Shown here piece by piece: positions 41,594 to 50,943 of a stretch of DNA of 64,000 nt. The notes beneath the pieces are model-generated. The model worked only from the letters and a program-made list of their open reading frames with translations. It was not told the DNA's origin and searched no databases. The DNA is taken from contig NZ_JABMEG010000001.1 of the NCBI RefSeq assembly GCF_013179735.1, forward strand, positions 2,232,001-2,296,000. The letters are read 5' to 3'. This stretch comes from Permianibacter fluminis. GTDB lineage: Bacteria > Pseudomonadota > Gammaproteobacteria > Enterobacterales > Permianibacteraceae. The translations under genes and the position numbers were made by a program. How positions within the stretch are numbered: position 1 is the first letter of the stretch; each line of letters begins with the position of its first letter.

Positions 41594-44500
41594 ATGAAAC
41601 CAATGATTTTCACTCAGACACCGCTGGCGATCGCGCTGGCGATTGCGCTCGGTAGCGGCGTTGTCGCGCCGGTTTTTGCCGCCGACGCTGAACCCGCAGA
41701 GGCGGCAGCTTCCGCGGCGCAAACGCCGGTTGCGGCTGAACCCGCTGCCGTAGAGTCGGCAACGACCACTAACACACCGGAGCAGGGCGAGGCTGCAGCG
41801 GCCACTGCTGAACCGGTGGCGGCGAACGGGGTTTCGTCAAACGAGGTTTCGACAAACAAAAATCAGACAAGCGAAGACGCCCCGCAAATCGTCGAGGTGC
41901 GCGGCATTGTCGGCAGCATGATGCGGTCGATGCAGCTGAAGCGCGATGAAAATGGCGTCGTCGATGCCATTTCGGCTGAAGATCTCGGCAAGTTTCCCGA
42001 CACCAACCTCGCGGAAGCCTTGCAGCGCATCAGCGGTGTCACCATCAGCCGTTCGAACGGTGAAGGCAGTCAAATCACCGTGCGCGGTTTCGGTCCGGAA
42101 TTCAATCTGGTGACGCTGAACGGCCGGCAAATGCCGGGGACCGGGTTCACCCGTTCGTACAATCTTGAAGATTTGTCAGCGGAAGGCGTGGCGCGGTTGG
42201 AGTTGTACAAAACCGCGCGCGCCGACAAACCGAGCGGTGGTCTTGGCGCCACCGTCAATATCGTCACCGCACGGCCGCTGGAAAAACCGGGTCAGCACAT
42301 GTCGTTCTCGGCCAAGGGCATCAATGACACGTCGAATGTCCAGGGCGACGACATCACGCCGGAATTCGCTGGTATCTACAGCAATACCTTTGCCGAAGAT
42401 CGGTTTGGCATTGGCGTCTCGTTCTCGCATCAGGAACGGGATTTCCGTCGTGAAGAGGCCAATATTCAGGGCTGGGTGCTGCAAACCAATGATCAGTTGC
42501 CGGATCTCGACCCGTCTCAGGTCATTGATAACCGCACTCGCATCACCAATGCAGCGTTCTTTCCCAAGGACATGAACTTCAGCATTTCGGACATCGAACG
42601 CGAGCGCACCAACGGCCAGCTGACACTGCAGTTTGTCCCGCATGAAGATGTAATCACGACGTTGGATTACACCACCACCGACGCGACCACCGGCGTCAAT
42701 ACCTTCGGTTGGGGTATCTGGAACAACTTCGGCAACAACATCAATGCATATGAGCTGGATGCGAACGGCACGGCGGTATATGCCGACATCAGCGGTGATG
42801 ATGGCTCGTTCACTGCCAGCCGCTCGACCACCGGTGTCGAGGCGCGTTCGCTTGGCTTCAATGTCGATTGGCAGATCAATGAAGATTGGCAGCTGCGCCT
42901 CGATTATCACGACTCCAGCAACGCCGTCGACAATGGCGAGGACGACGGGCTCGGCAGCGCCGGTCAGGTCATTCTCGGCTCCAATCTGCTGGGCAGCAAA
43001 ATCTACGATTTCCGCCGTGGCGACATTCCGCATTACTACGTCAACTGGGATAACGGCGGCTATGAGCTGCTGCCCAGCGAAATGGACTCGAACTTCAGCC
43101 AGTTCATCCGGTCACCGGGCGAGTCGGATATTCAGCAGCTGCAGATCGACGCCACCTGGCAGAACGGTGATGCCGACAGTCCGCTGCTCAATCTCAAATT
43201 TGGCGCTGCCAGAACGGAACAGGAGCTGAGTGGCTACACCGCCTGGAGCGGCCTGCGTGGCGGCCCTGGCTTCAGTCCATCATTCACCCAGATTTTCCCG
43301 GATAGCATGTTCATCCGTCACAGCACTGGCGGCATGCTCGATGCCTTCAGCGGTGGCGGTTCTGCGCTGCAACCGGGCTATTACTACACCTTTGATTTCG
43401 ATGAAGCGATCGCCCGCCAACTGGCCTATCTCACCGAAGAGGTGATGGGCGACAATCAGTATTCCATCGATCCTTTCTTTAGCGGTGCGCCATCGGTCAG
43501 TCGGGTCGAAGAGAACACGGATTCGATTTATCTGCAATCGGCGTGGTCATTCGATTGGTCTGACCATGTGATCAACATGAATGTCGGCGTCCGTTACGAA
43601 GAAACCACCGTGCCGAGCACGGCAATGGTGCGTGTGCCGACACAAGTCATCTGGGTGGCAGCGTCGGAATGGATCACCGAGTACGAGCCGGAGCTGCAGC
43701 AACAGGATTTCACCGGCAAGTATGACGTGCTGCTGCCCATGCTCGATCTGAAAACCGAACTGAGCGACGATCTGGTGGCGCGCTTCTCATGGGGCAAAAC
43801 CATTACCCGGGCTCCGATCGGTTTGCTGCAGGGCGGTCGCTCGTTCAGCGGCAGCCCGAAACTGGGGTCGCGTACGGTGTCGGAAGGCAATACTTCGCTG
43901 TTGCCGTACGAGTCGACCAACCTCGATCTGTCGCTGGAGTATTACTACGGTGATCGCAGCTATGCCGCGATTGGCCTGTTCCAGAAGAAGGTCAAGAACT
44001 ACGTTGACTACCAGCCGGTCAACCAGACCTACGGTGGCCTGCATGACGTTTACCAGAGCGATCGCTGGAATACCGCTGTGGCGGCGTTGGAAGCCGATGG
44101 TGTCCAGGCCACCGACACGGCCATTTTCAACTGGCTGATCGATAATGGCTTTGGCAATGCGAACGGTGAAATCGAACCGCTGGATACCGATCCACTGATC
44201 GTCTGGCGGGTCACCAAGCCGCTCAACCTCAACGATGAAAAGACGGTTGAAGGGGTGGAAGTCGCGGTTCAGCACGTGTTCGGTGAAACCGGCTTCGGGC
44301 TGGGCTTCAACGCCACGATGGTTGATGGTGATGTTGAATACGATCCCTACGATCTGGAGCCGCAGAACCCGCTGGTCGGCATCAGCGATTCGGCCAACCT
44401 GCAGGGTTTTTATGAGCGGGAAGATCTGTCGGTGAAGCTGACCTACGCCTACCGCACCGACTACGTTGCCGGCATGGGCCAGTCGCAGGGTTCATCTGAC

Positions 44501-44701
44501 AATCCGGCCACTCAGGTGGCGTCGTATGGTCAGTGGGATGTCAGCATCAGCTACGATTTTTACGACCACTTCACAGCATTCTTCGAAGGGATCAACATCA
44601 ACAACGAAACCGAGCGCGGTTATGGCCGGTTTGAAGAGCAGTTCCTGTTTGCCCGGCAGTATGGCCCGCGCTATATCCTCGGCGTGCGCTACACCTATTG
44701 A
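41594..44701 (+). CDS. TonB-dependent receptor, probable beta-glucan oligosaccharide importer
   Basis: A 1035-residue outer-membrane receptor. The signal peptide ends near residue 30 (GVVAPVFAADA). An Ala/Glu/Thr-rich stretch of about 60 residues follows, then the plug domain (about 98-230; IVEVRGIVGSMMRSM, GKFPDTNLAEALQRISGVTI, ITVRGFGPEFNLVTLNGRQM) and a 22-strand barrel ending YGPRYILGVRYTY with the terminal aromatic residue. The N-terminal and plug patterns are those of the CirA-like carbohydrate TonB receptors of aquatic gammaproteobacteria. It lies 88 nt after the GH16 gene on the same strand, supporting a laminarin-type substrate. Confidence 0.9.
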   Translation: MKPMIFTQTPLAIALAIALGSGVVAPVFAADAEPAEAAASAAQTPVAAEPAAVESATTTNTPEQGEAAAATAEPVAANGVSSNEVSTNKNQTSEDAPQIVEVRGIVGSMMRSMQLKRDENGVVDAISAEDLGKFPDTNLAEALQRISGVTISRSNGEGSQITVRGFGPEFNLVTLNGRQMPGTGFTRSYNLEDLSAEGVARLELYKTARADKPSGGLGATVNIVTARPLEKPGQHMSFSAKGINDTSNVQGDDITPEFAGIYSNTFAEDRFGIGVSFSHQERDFRREEANIQGWVLQTNDQLPDLDPSQVIDNRTRITNAAFFPKDMNFSISDIERERTNGQLTLQFVPHEDVITTLDYTTTDATTGVNTFGWGIWNNFGNNINAYELDANGTAVYADISGDDGSFTASRSTTGVEARSLGFNVDWQINEDWQLRLDYHDSSNAVDNGEDDGLGSAGQVILGSNLLGSKIYDFRRGDIPHYYVNWDNGGYELLPSEMDSNFSQFIRSPGESDIQQLQIDATWQNGDADSPLLNLKFGAARTEQELSGYTAWSGLRGGPGFSPSFTQIFPDSMFIRHSTGGMLDAFSGGGSALQPGYYYTFDFDEAIARQLAYLTEEVMGDNQYSIDPFFSGAPSVSRVEENTDSIYLQSAWSFDWSDHVINMNVGVRYEETTVPSTAMVRVPTQVIWVAASEWITEYEPELQQQDFTGKYDVLLPMLDLKTELSDDLVARFSWGKTITRAPIGLLQGGRSFSGSPKLGSRTVSEGNTSLLPYESTNLDLSLEYYYGDRSYAAIGLFQKKVKNYVDYQPVNQTYGGLHDVYQSDRWNTAVAALEADGVQATDTAIFNWLIDNGFGNANGEIEPLDTDPLIVWRVTKPLNLNDEKTVEGVEVAVQHVFGETGFGLGFNATMVDGDVEYDPYDLEPQNPLVGISDSANLQGFYEREDLSVKLTYAYRTDYVAGMGQSQGSSDNPATQVASYGQWDVSISYDFYDHFTAFFEGININNETERGYGRFEEQFLFARQYGPRYILGVRYTY

Positions 44702-44712
44702 GCAACAGGCCA

Positions 44713-44747
44713 GAAAAAAAAGCCGCTGATGTCAGCGGCTTCTTTTT
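44713..44747. terminator. Bidirectional terminator between TonB-receptor and lacI-type genes
   Basis: AGCCGCTGA (44721-44729) and TCAGCGGCT (44732-44740) pair around TG, with an A run before and TCTTTTTG after. It separates two convergent genes. Confidence 0.92.
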
Positions 44748-44823
44748 GTCTGGCAATTGTGTGCGGGAGGGGGTTGGGCGTTACCTGATCACTGTCGTTA
44801 GTAGCGGTGTCGGCTTGCCCGCT

Positions 44824-45945
44824 TTATGCCAGTCTTGAAGCGCCACAGGACTCGCGCACGATCAGTTCGGCGTCCAGAGTGATGTTGTCGATAGCTTGAC
44901 CATGGATTCGCTGAATCAGCTGGGTCACCAGCAGCTCACCGGCGCGATCAGTATCCTGACGCATGGTGGTCAGCGATGGCGTCAGCAGTTCCGCGACCGG
45001 AATGTCATCGAAGCCGACCAATGCAACATCATCCGGAACACGTCGTCCGGCCCTATGCAGGGCCCGTTGTGCCGCGATGGCGATTTGATCGCTGGCGGCA
45101 ACAATGGCATCAAAGGCTTGGCCACTGGCCAGCAAGCGTTGCGCGGCGTGGAAGCCTGACTGCGCTTCACCAACACCGGCATCCTGTCGCAAGGCCGGGT
45201 CGGCATGCAGACCCGCAGCGGTCAGGGCGCTGACATAACCGGCATGACGATCGCTGAATTCCGGACTGCAGCGACTGATGTCGCCGAGAAATGCAATGCG
45301 GCGACGTCCCTGCTCCAGCAGATGTTCAGTGACGCGGCGGCAGCCGCCGACATTGTCACAGCCAATCGACGCGCCGGTCTGCTCCGGGTATTGCGCGCCC
45401 CAGCGTATGAAATGGGTGTCGTGCTGACCAAGCAGGCGCATCCGTTGTTCCAGCTCGTGAAAATCGCCGTAGCCCAGCAGAATGAGACCGTCCGATTTGC
45501 AGCTCTTTTCGTAGTCGGCAAACCAGTCGGAGGAGAACTGCTGGCAGGACACCAGCAGATCATAGTGCTGGCGCGCGGCGGCCCGGGTGATGGCGCCTAT
45601 CATCGACAGAAAAAACGGATTCAGCGTTGCCCGATCAGTCAATGAGTCGGCGAACATCAGCAAGGTCAGCGCGCCGGTCTGCATTGTTCGCAACCGGCTG
45701 GCGCGCAGATCGACGTGGTAATCCAGTTGTTCGGCGATTTGCAGAATACGCTTCCGGGTGGCTTCCTTGACTACCGGTGAACCGGCAATGGCGCGCGAAA
45801 CGGTCGGCTGCGACACGCCAGCCATCAACGCGATGTCGGTCGAGGTGTATCGTTTCTTGCCGAGTGGTGGTTGTGCCGTCGGCGTGACGCTTCCATTCAC
45901 AAAGGTCCTGGCTTGCTGCGCGGGCTTACGGTTGCCAACAGTCAT
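44824..45945 (-). CDS. LacI-family transcriptional regulator of the glucan locus
   Basis: A 373-residue repressor. The helix-turn-helix and hinge are clear (TSTDIALMAGVSQPTVSRAI, then RASRLRTMQTGALTLL), followed by a periplasmic-binding-protein-like ligand domain with VGFDDIPVAELLTPSLTTMR. About 25 residues precede the DNA-binding domain, longer than usual. I chose the ATG at 45945 because AAGGAGG lies 5 nt upstream; an ATG at 45963 is also in frame with a weaker AAGGAAAG. It follows the GH3 gene on the same strand and probably responds to a glucan-derived sugar. Confidence 0.9.
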   Translation of the reverse strand: MTVGNRKPAQQARTFVNGSVTPTAQPPLGKKRYTSTDIALMAGVSQPTVSRAIAGSPVVKEATRKRILQIAEQLDYHVDLRASRLRTMQTGALTLLMFADSLTDRATLNPFFLSMIGAITRAAARQHYDLLVSCQQFSSDWFADYEKSCKSDGLILLGYGDFHELEQRMRLLGQHDTHFIRWGAQYPEQTGASIGCDNVGGCRRVTEHLLEQGRRRIAFLGDISRCSPEFSDRHAGYVSALTAAGLHADPALRQDAGVGEAQSGFHAAQRLLASGQAFDAIVAASDQIAIAAQRALHRAGRRVPDDVALVGFDDIPVAELLTPSLTTMRQDTDRAGELLVTQLIQRIHGQAIDNITLDAELIVRESCGASRLA

Positions 45946-46000
45946 GAAGGCCTCCTTCGTCATGGAACTTTCCTTGGAAAATTCCGAATAAAACTCACTT

Positions 46001-46024
46001 TGTCATTCCGGCGAAAGCCGGAAT
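46001..46024. repeat. TGTCATTCCG repeat, copy 2
   Basis: TGTCATTCCGGC with ATTCCGGC (46005-46012) paired to GCCGGAAT (46017-46024) around a GAAA tetraloop. It lies between the GH3 and LacI-type genes and is related to the copy at 36231-36258. Confidence 0.65.
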
Positions 46025-46056
46025 CCATTTTTGTCGAGAAAATGGCCCCAGCCGTT

Positions 46057-48663
46057 TCACTTAAGCCCACATACCGCATCAGCACTGACCGGCTTCAGTT
46101 GTACCCGGGCCAACTGCAATTGCACCGCGCCATCGGAGGCGAACACAAACGGCGAGGTGATGTGGTTCATTTTCATGTTGCCTGTTTCTTGTTGGGCTTT
46201 TGCGAAACAGGCCAGCGGTATCGACGCCGTGTGCCAGTCGGTTCCGACTTGCTGCTTCAGTGCGGGCCCCACCTCGATGAAGCGGCTGCATGATGTGCCA
46301 CAGGCAAGGCCAATGCGTGCCGGCTGGCCGGCGGAAGCCAGCACCCGGTATTCCAGCTCCAGTGCCATGCCGGCATTGCTGTTTTCAACCAGATCAATCG
46401 ACCGATCCTGACCATGGCTCAAGGCGATGAGCGACTTGCTGCGAACATCGATGATGACGGTATCTTCCTGTTGCTTGCGGTCGGCCGCCCGTGCCGTTAC
46501 CGCGCCCAGGCTTGACACTTGCGTGGCGTTTTCGACCACCGTGATTTTGTCGCCATCGATCAATTGCAGTTGCCATGGCGCCACGGCTTTGCCGGCAATC
46601 AGATAACGGCTGCCGTTGTCGTTGCTGGTGAGATTCAGTCCGGCGTTTTCGGACACGGTAGCGACCGTGCGTTTGTCCTGATAGCTGAGGCCGTAACCGT
46701 AAGCAAACAACGGTTGATAATCGGCGTCACCGACATTCAGCTCGCGACCGGTGGCGTCATTCGGCCAGGAAAATGACAGCTTGCCGCTGAAGTCGTAGCC
46801 GACGCTGCCATCGGGTTTTTGCAGTAGCAGATCAGCCAGTGCGCCACCTTCGGTGCCGGGCAGGAAGGCCGCGATGAAAGCGTCGGACTGGTTCAGCTCG
46901 GGGTTGACCCAAAGCGGGCGACCCGACAGGAATACCGCGACAGTCGGAATACCGGCCTGTCTGAAGCGCTTGAGCATCTGCAGTGCGCTGTCATCACTGA
47001 AATCAAGATGCGGTCGATCGCCCTGAAACTCGGCATACGGATCTTCGCCGAACACGACAATGGCGACATCGGGTTTGCTGTCGTAACTGCCATCGTCGCT
47101 CCACTGCACGGTACCACCGCTGCCGATGAGCGCGTGCTGCAGCCCCTGATAAATGGATTCGCCATGCGGAAAATGTTCGTTGCGGTTGCCGAGTCCCTGC
47201 CAGGTCAGTGTCCAACCGCCACACTGCTTGCCGATATTGTCGGCGCCGTCGCCGGTGATGAGGATTTTGCTACCGGGTTTCAGCGGCAGCAGTGCGCGGT
47301 TGTTTTTCAGCAGTACCATGGATTTGCGCGCAGCTTCGCGCGCCACCGCCCGGTGTGCCGGCGCGCCGAGCAGTTCGTATTTGCCGGCGTACTTGCGCTG
47401 CGATGGCGGCACCTGATCGAGCAGACCCATGCGAATTTTCACTCGCAGAATGCGGCTGACCGCTTCGTCGAGTCGCGCCAGGGGTAATTCGCCGCTGCGG
47501 GCTTGAGCCAAGGTGGTTTCGTACAGTCCTTTCCAGGTGTTCGGCGCCATGAACATGTCGAGACCGGCCGTCACGGCGGCTGCACATTGGTTTTCGCTGC
47601 AACCCGGCACGAGCGCGTGGCCATTCCAGTCGCCGACCACAAAACCGTCGAAACCGAGTCGGCCGACCAGCACGTCGGTCAACAAGGTTTTGTTGCCGTG
47701 CATTTTCTGACCATGCCAGCTGTTGAAGGACGCCATGACGACTTGCGCACCCGCGGCAATTGCCGGCGGATAGCCTGCCGCGTGAATATCGCGCAGCGCG
47801 GCCTCACTGCTGAGATTGTTGCCGGTGTCGATGCCGTCGGCGGTACCGCCATCGCCGACAAAATGTTTGGCGGTTGCCAGCAGGTGATCGGGGCCGAGAT
47901 AGTCGGGCGTGCCAAGCTTGCCCTGCAAGCCTTCGATGATGGCGCCAGCGTAGCGGCCCACCAGCTCCGGATTCTCCGAGTACGATTCGTAGCTGCGACC
48001 CCAGCGATCATTGCGCGCGACAGCGAGCGTTGGGGCAAAGGTCCAGTCCTGGCCGGTCACCAGGATTTCTTTCGCGGTGATTTCACCAATGCGGCGGATC
48101 AGCGCCGGGTCATTGGCGGCGCCCAATCCAATGTTGTGCGGAAACAGCGTGGCGCCGACAATCTTGCTCTGGCCATGCACGGCATCGGTGCCCCACATCA
48201 CCGGAATGCCAGTGCGACCACCCTGCCTGTCGGTCGACGCCGCCCAGAAGGCGTCCGCCAGTTTCAGCCACTCGCGCGGGTGAGCGCGGTTGTCCTGGTT
48301 TGGTGCCGAATTGCCGCCATTCAAGACGCTGCCCAGGTGGTAACGGCGAACCTCGTCCGGCGTTACCGAATCGATATCGGCCTGAATGATCTGGCCGACT
48401 TTCTCTTCCAGCGTCATCTGTTGAAGCAAACGCGTGATGCGAGCTTCGGTAGCGGCATCGCGGGGCAAAGGCGAGTGTTGTTGTGGCCAGTTGTTGAGCT
48501 GTATTTGTCCTTGAACCTGTCCATCACTCGGTGCGGAGCCGCTGCCGGCGGCGTGGCCCAGCGTCACCATGGCGGCATAGCCTGCCAGAACCCAGGCGAG
48601 TGCAAGGCTGACACGGCTTTTCGGCTTGCGTGACGGAGCAATTTTTAGGGAGTTTTTTCGCAT
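46057..48663 (-). CDS. GH3 beta-glucosidase (exo-1,3/1,4-beta-glucanase type)
   Basis: An 868-residue exported enzyme. The signal segment is VSLALAWVLAGYAAMVTLGHAAG. The GH3 catalytic barrel (about 60-410) has WGTDAVHGQSKIVGATLFPH, AKHFVGDGGT and the nucleophile D345 in VVGDWNGH. The second alpha/beta domain (about 430-640) carries RKSMVLLKN and VVVFGEDPYAEFQGDR with the probable acid/base Glu. A C-terminal beta-sandwich of about 160 residues like that of ExoP-type enzymes ends the protein. It would release glucose from oligosaccharides imported by the receptor. I chose the ATG at 48663 with GAGGG upstream over a TTG at 48678. Confidence 0.93.
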   Translation of the reverse strand: MRKNSLKIAPSRKPKSRVSLALAWVLAGYAAMVTLGHAAGSGSAPSDGQVQGQIQLNNWPQQHSPLPRDAATEARITRLLQQMTLEEKVGQIIQADIDSVTPDEVRRYHLGSVLNGGNSAPNQDNRAHPREWLKLADAFWAASTDRQGGRTGIPVMWGTDAVHGQSKIVGATLFPHNIGLGAANDPALIRRIGEITAKEILVTGQDWTFAPTLAVARNDRWGRSYESYSENPELVGRYAGAIIEGLQGKLGTPDYLGPDHLLATAKHFVGDGGTADGIDTGNNLSSEAALRDIHAAGYPPAIAAGAQVVMASFNSWHGQKMHGNKTLLTDVLVGRLGFDGFVVGDWNGHALVPGCSENQCAAAVTAGLDMFMAPNTWKGLYETTLAQARSGELPLARLDEAVSRILRVKIRMGLLDQVPPSQRKYAGKYELLGAPAHRAVAREAARKSMVLLKNNRALLPLKPGSKILITGDGADNIGKQCGGWTLTWQGLGNRNEHFPHGESIYQGLQHALIGSGGTVQWSDDGSYDSKPDVAIVVFGEDPYAEFQGDRPHLDFSDDSALQMLKRFRQAGIPTVAVFLSGRPLWVNPELNQSDAFIAAFLPGTEGGALADLLLQKPDGSVGYDFSGKLSFSWPNDATGRELNVGDADYQPLFAYGYGLSYQDKRTVATVSENAGLNLTSNDNGSRYLIAGKAVAPWQLQLIDGDKITVVENATQVSSLGAVTARAADRKQQEDTVIIDVRSKSLIALSHGQDRSIDLVENSNAGMALELEYRVLASAGQPARIGLACGTSCSRFIEVGPALKQQVGTDWHTASIPLACFAKAQQETGNMKMNHITSPFVFASDGAVQLQLARVQLKPVSADAVCGLK

Positions 48664-48680
48664 GTCGCCCTCGGGCAATT

Positions 48681-48709
48681 TGACCAGACGCGGTCGTACC
48701 GATTGGTCA
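48681..48709 (-). promoter_or_regulatory. Candidate operator upstream of the GH3 gene
   Basis: Outer arms TGACCA and TGGTCA enclose a CGGT-cgt-ACCG inverted repeat 18 to 46 nt before the GH3 ATG. The spacing between the inner and outer arms differs by 2 nt, so this is not a perfect palindrome. Its position just before the start fits repression of GH3-lacI transcription. Confidence 0.4.
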
Positions 48710-49098
48710 TGCGTTATAGCGGGCGGGCCGGGGTGGGTCGTTCAACTTTGTTCCCGCCTGCGTTCAACCTTGCGAAAACGATGAATTTGAACGGTGTGAG
48801 GGCGTGGACGACATGACAGCGTGGCCGCTGTCACGGTTGGCGATGCGTAGCGTGTGTTTGCCGCCGCTGCCAATGCGTCGAAAGGTCAGTGGCAGAAGGC
48901 CGTGCCGGCTAAGCGAAATACCGTATCGGTAAGCCGCCCTGAGCGAAGTTGAACGGGCGTAGGCAGGAGGCCGGCAGCCGTTGTCGGCTGCACGGAGGAC
49001 CGCAACACGGTTGCGGCCATCAGCAAGCGCGGGGTGGCAAATTCTCGGATGGTCCTGTCAAAGGCCGCGCGGTTGGTGTGTGACGGTCAAGTCAGGTT

Positions 49099-49138
49099 CA
49101 GCGGTCAAGCCAGTCCATCGGGACTGATTTGACCGCTG
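49099..49138 (-). terminator. Hairpin after the dipeptidase gene
   Basis: CAGCGGTCAA (49099-49108) pairs with TTGACCGCTG (49129-49138), continuing after a 2-nt interruption with CAGTCC and GGACTG around ATCG. It begins 31 nt after the dipeptidase stop on the minus strand, but no T tract follows, so it may act with Rho or as an mRNA end. Confidence 0.45.
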
Positions 49139-49169
49139 CAGCGCCCAGGCAGGGCGCGGTGCAAAGCGC

Positions 49170-50366
49170 TTACTTTTGCGCGGCAGCGAACTTCTCCACC
49201 GTCTCCATCACCCGCAGCACATTACCGCCCATGATCTTGGCGATGTCCGCTTCCTTGTAACCGCGGCGCAGCAATTCGGCGATCAGGTTCGGGTATTGCG
49301 ACACATCTTTCAGGCCAACCGGCAGTGAGTCGCCGACGCCATCAAAATCCGAGCCCAGACCGACGTGGTCGACACCGATCAGCTTGACCGCGTAATCGAT
49401 ATGGTCGGCAACATCGGCCACGGTGGCATACGGATATGGGAAACGCTCTTTGTAGGCCGCTTCGAACTGCTTGGTCGCTTCCTCACTCGGTTTGTCGTTG
49501 TGCAGCTTCTTGAAGTCGTCTTCGGCCAGCTTTTTCGCTTCATCGTATTGATGGGCTGCTTCGGAGATGAAGTAGGAACCGAAGTTGATCTGGATGACGC
49601 CGCCATTTTTGGCCAGCGCTTTCAGCATGTCATCGTCGACATTGCGTTCCATGTCCGGGGTGAAGTGGCGCAGCGACGAGTGCGAGGCGATGACCGGCAC
49701 CTTCGACAGTTTGAGCACCTGGTAGAACGCGTCATCGGAAACGTGGGCGATGTCGACCATGATGCCAAGCCGGTTCATCTCCGCGACCACCTTGACTCCG
49801 AACGGGCTCAGGCCTTTCCAGACCTTGACCTTGTCATAGGATGAGTCGCTGATGTGGTTGGCTAGCGCATGGGTCAGGGTGATGTAGCGGATGCCGCGGT
49901 CGTAAAAATGCTGGAGGTTCTTCAGGTCGCCGGCGATCGGCGCACCGTTTTCCATGCCGAGCAGCAGGGCGATTTTGCCGGCCTTGAATTGCTTGCGAAC
50001 GTCATCGGCACTGCGGGCGAGGGCAAACTTGTCCGGCGCCCGGCCGACAATGCCCTCGACCTGGTCAATCAGCACGTTGGCCAGATTGGTGGCGCCGCCG
50101 GCTTCGCTGGTCGCCGGGGTATAGATGGACATGAACGGGGCACTGAGGCCGCCGGCCTTGGCGCGGGGATAATCAAAGTCGCCGCTGGCGGTGGCCTTGG
50201 TCACGTCGTCCCATTTTTCCTGCAGCCGATAGGGCACGTCGATATGACCGTCGATCAAGGGATAGCGATGGGCGATGGCGTTGGCCTGATCACTGATGCT
50301 GTCGGCGTGGCTGGTTGGGCTCAGCAGGGCGGCAGTGACGAGGCTGGAAAGGAGCAGGGTTTTCAT
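49170..50366 (-). CDS. Membrane dipeptidase family protein (M19)
   Basis: A 398-residue exported zinc peptidase with a signal peptide (LLLSSLVTAALLSPTSHA). Metal-ligand blocks of family M19 are present: LIDGHIDVPY (His, Asp), LLGMENGAPI (bridging Glu), DIAHVSDDAF (His) and VIASHSSLRHF (His), and the C-terminal HVGLGSDFDGVG signature is intact. It cleaves dipeptides, including those with a D-residue. The ATG at 50366 follows a GGAG-like stretch and gives the signal peptide. It stands alone between the glucan locus and rpsP. Confidence 0.93.
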   Translation of the reverse strand: MKTLLLSSLVTAALLSPTSHADSISDQANAIAHRYPLIDGHIDVPYRLQEKWDDVTKATASGDFDYPRAKAGGLSAPFMSIYTPATSEAGGATNLANVLIDQVEGIVGRAPDKFALARSADDVRKQFKAGKIALLLGMENGAPIAGDLKNLQHFYDRGIRYITLTHALANHISDSSYDKVKVWKGLSPFGVKVVAEMNRLGIMVDIAHVSDDAFYQVLKLSKVPVIASHSSLRHFTPDMERNVDDDMLKALAKNGGVIQINFGSYFISEAAHQYDEAKKLAEDDFKKLHNDKPSEEATKQFEAAYKERFPYPYATVADVADHIDYAVKLIGVDHVGLGSDFDGVGDSLPVGLKDVSQYPNLIAELLRRGYKEADIAKIMGGNVLRVMETVEKFAAAQK

Positions 50367-50552
50367 GGTGTCGGCAGCTCGGGAGGGAGGGCAGCCCTGC
50401 AGCCTACCCAAAGCGGCCAAGCGAGGCCACTATTAGAGCGGCTGTACTAATACCGGGCGTTTTTGGGCGGGCTGTGGCCCGTCATCTGACCCATCAACTT
50501 GCTTCTGCCGCCGGCCAGACCGCGCCGTTGCTGGTTTGGCCGGTGATTTCGG

Positions 50553-50581
50553 TTGGCTTTCCCGGGGCGGATGCGTAGAAT
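50553..50581 (+). promoter_or_regulatory. Sigma-70 promoter of the rpsP operon
   Basis: TTGGCT (50553-50558) and TAGAAT (50576-50581) are spaced by exactly 17 nt, giving a start near 50588 and a leader of about 70 nt before rpsP. Confidence 0.7.
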
Positions 50582-50656
50582 ACGCGGCCCTTACGGGCGC
50601 AGGGACTAGCCCCCCAGCGTCTTTTTCTATTGGCTCCTTAAAGAGGTTCCAGGCTC

Positions 50657-50899
50657 ATGGTCGTTATTCGTCTTGCTCGTGGCGGCGCCAAGAAGCGCCC
50701 TTTCTACCACGTTGTTGTTGCTGATAGCCGCCGCGCACGCGATGGTCGTTTCATCGAAAGCCTTGGCTTTTTCAACCCGGTTGCGTCGGGCAAAGCTGTG
50801 AAATTTGAGATCAACGGTGAGCGTTATGCGCACTGGGTTGGTCAAGGCGCGCAGCCGTCGGAGCGCGTTGCCGCTCTAGTCGCTGCCAACAAGGCCTAA
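50657..50899 (+). CDS. rpsP: 30S ribosomal protein S16
   Basis: An 80-residue S16 with the family N-terminus [25 protein letters not shown] shape ([18 protein letters not shown]) and [11 protein letters not shown]. Start and length are standard. It is the first gene of the conserved rpsP-rimM-trmD-rplS operon. A sigma-70-like promoter lies about 75 nt upstream. Confidence 0.98.
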   Translation: MVVIRLARGGAKKRPFYHVVVADSRRARDGRFIESLGFFNPVASGKAVKFEINGERYAHWVGQGAQPSERVAALVAANKA

Positions 50900-50943
50900 G
50901 TTCCCGTTACCGATTTTCCGTTAGCGAGAACAGTGCCGATCGC

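Larger units (their letters stand above)
48664..49169. other. Intergenic region upstream of the GH3 gene
   Basis: About 500 bp with no supportable gene. Next to the GH3 start is a nested inverted repeat: TGACCA (48681-48686), CGGT and ACCG inside, and TGGTCA (48704-48709), which may be an operator for the LacI-type or AraC-type regulator. The far end contains a hairpin (49099-49138) after the dipeptidase gene. Confidence 0.5.
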
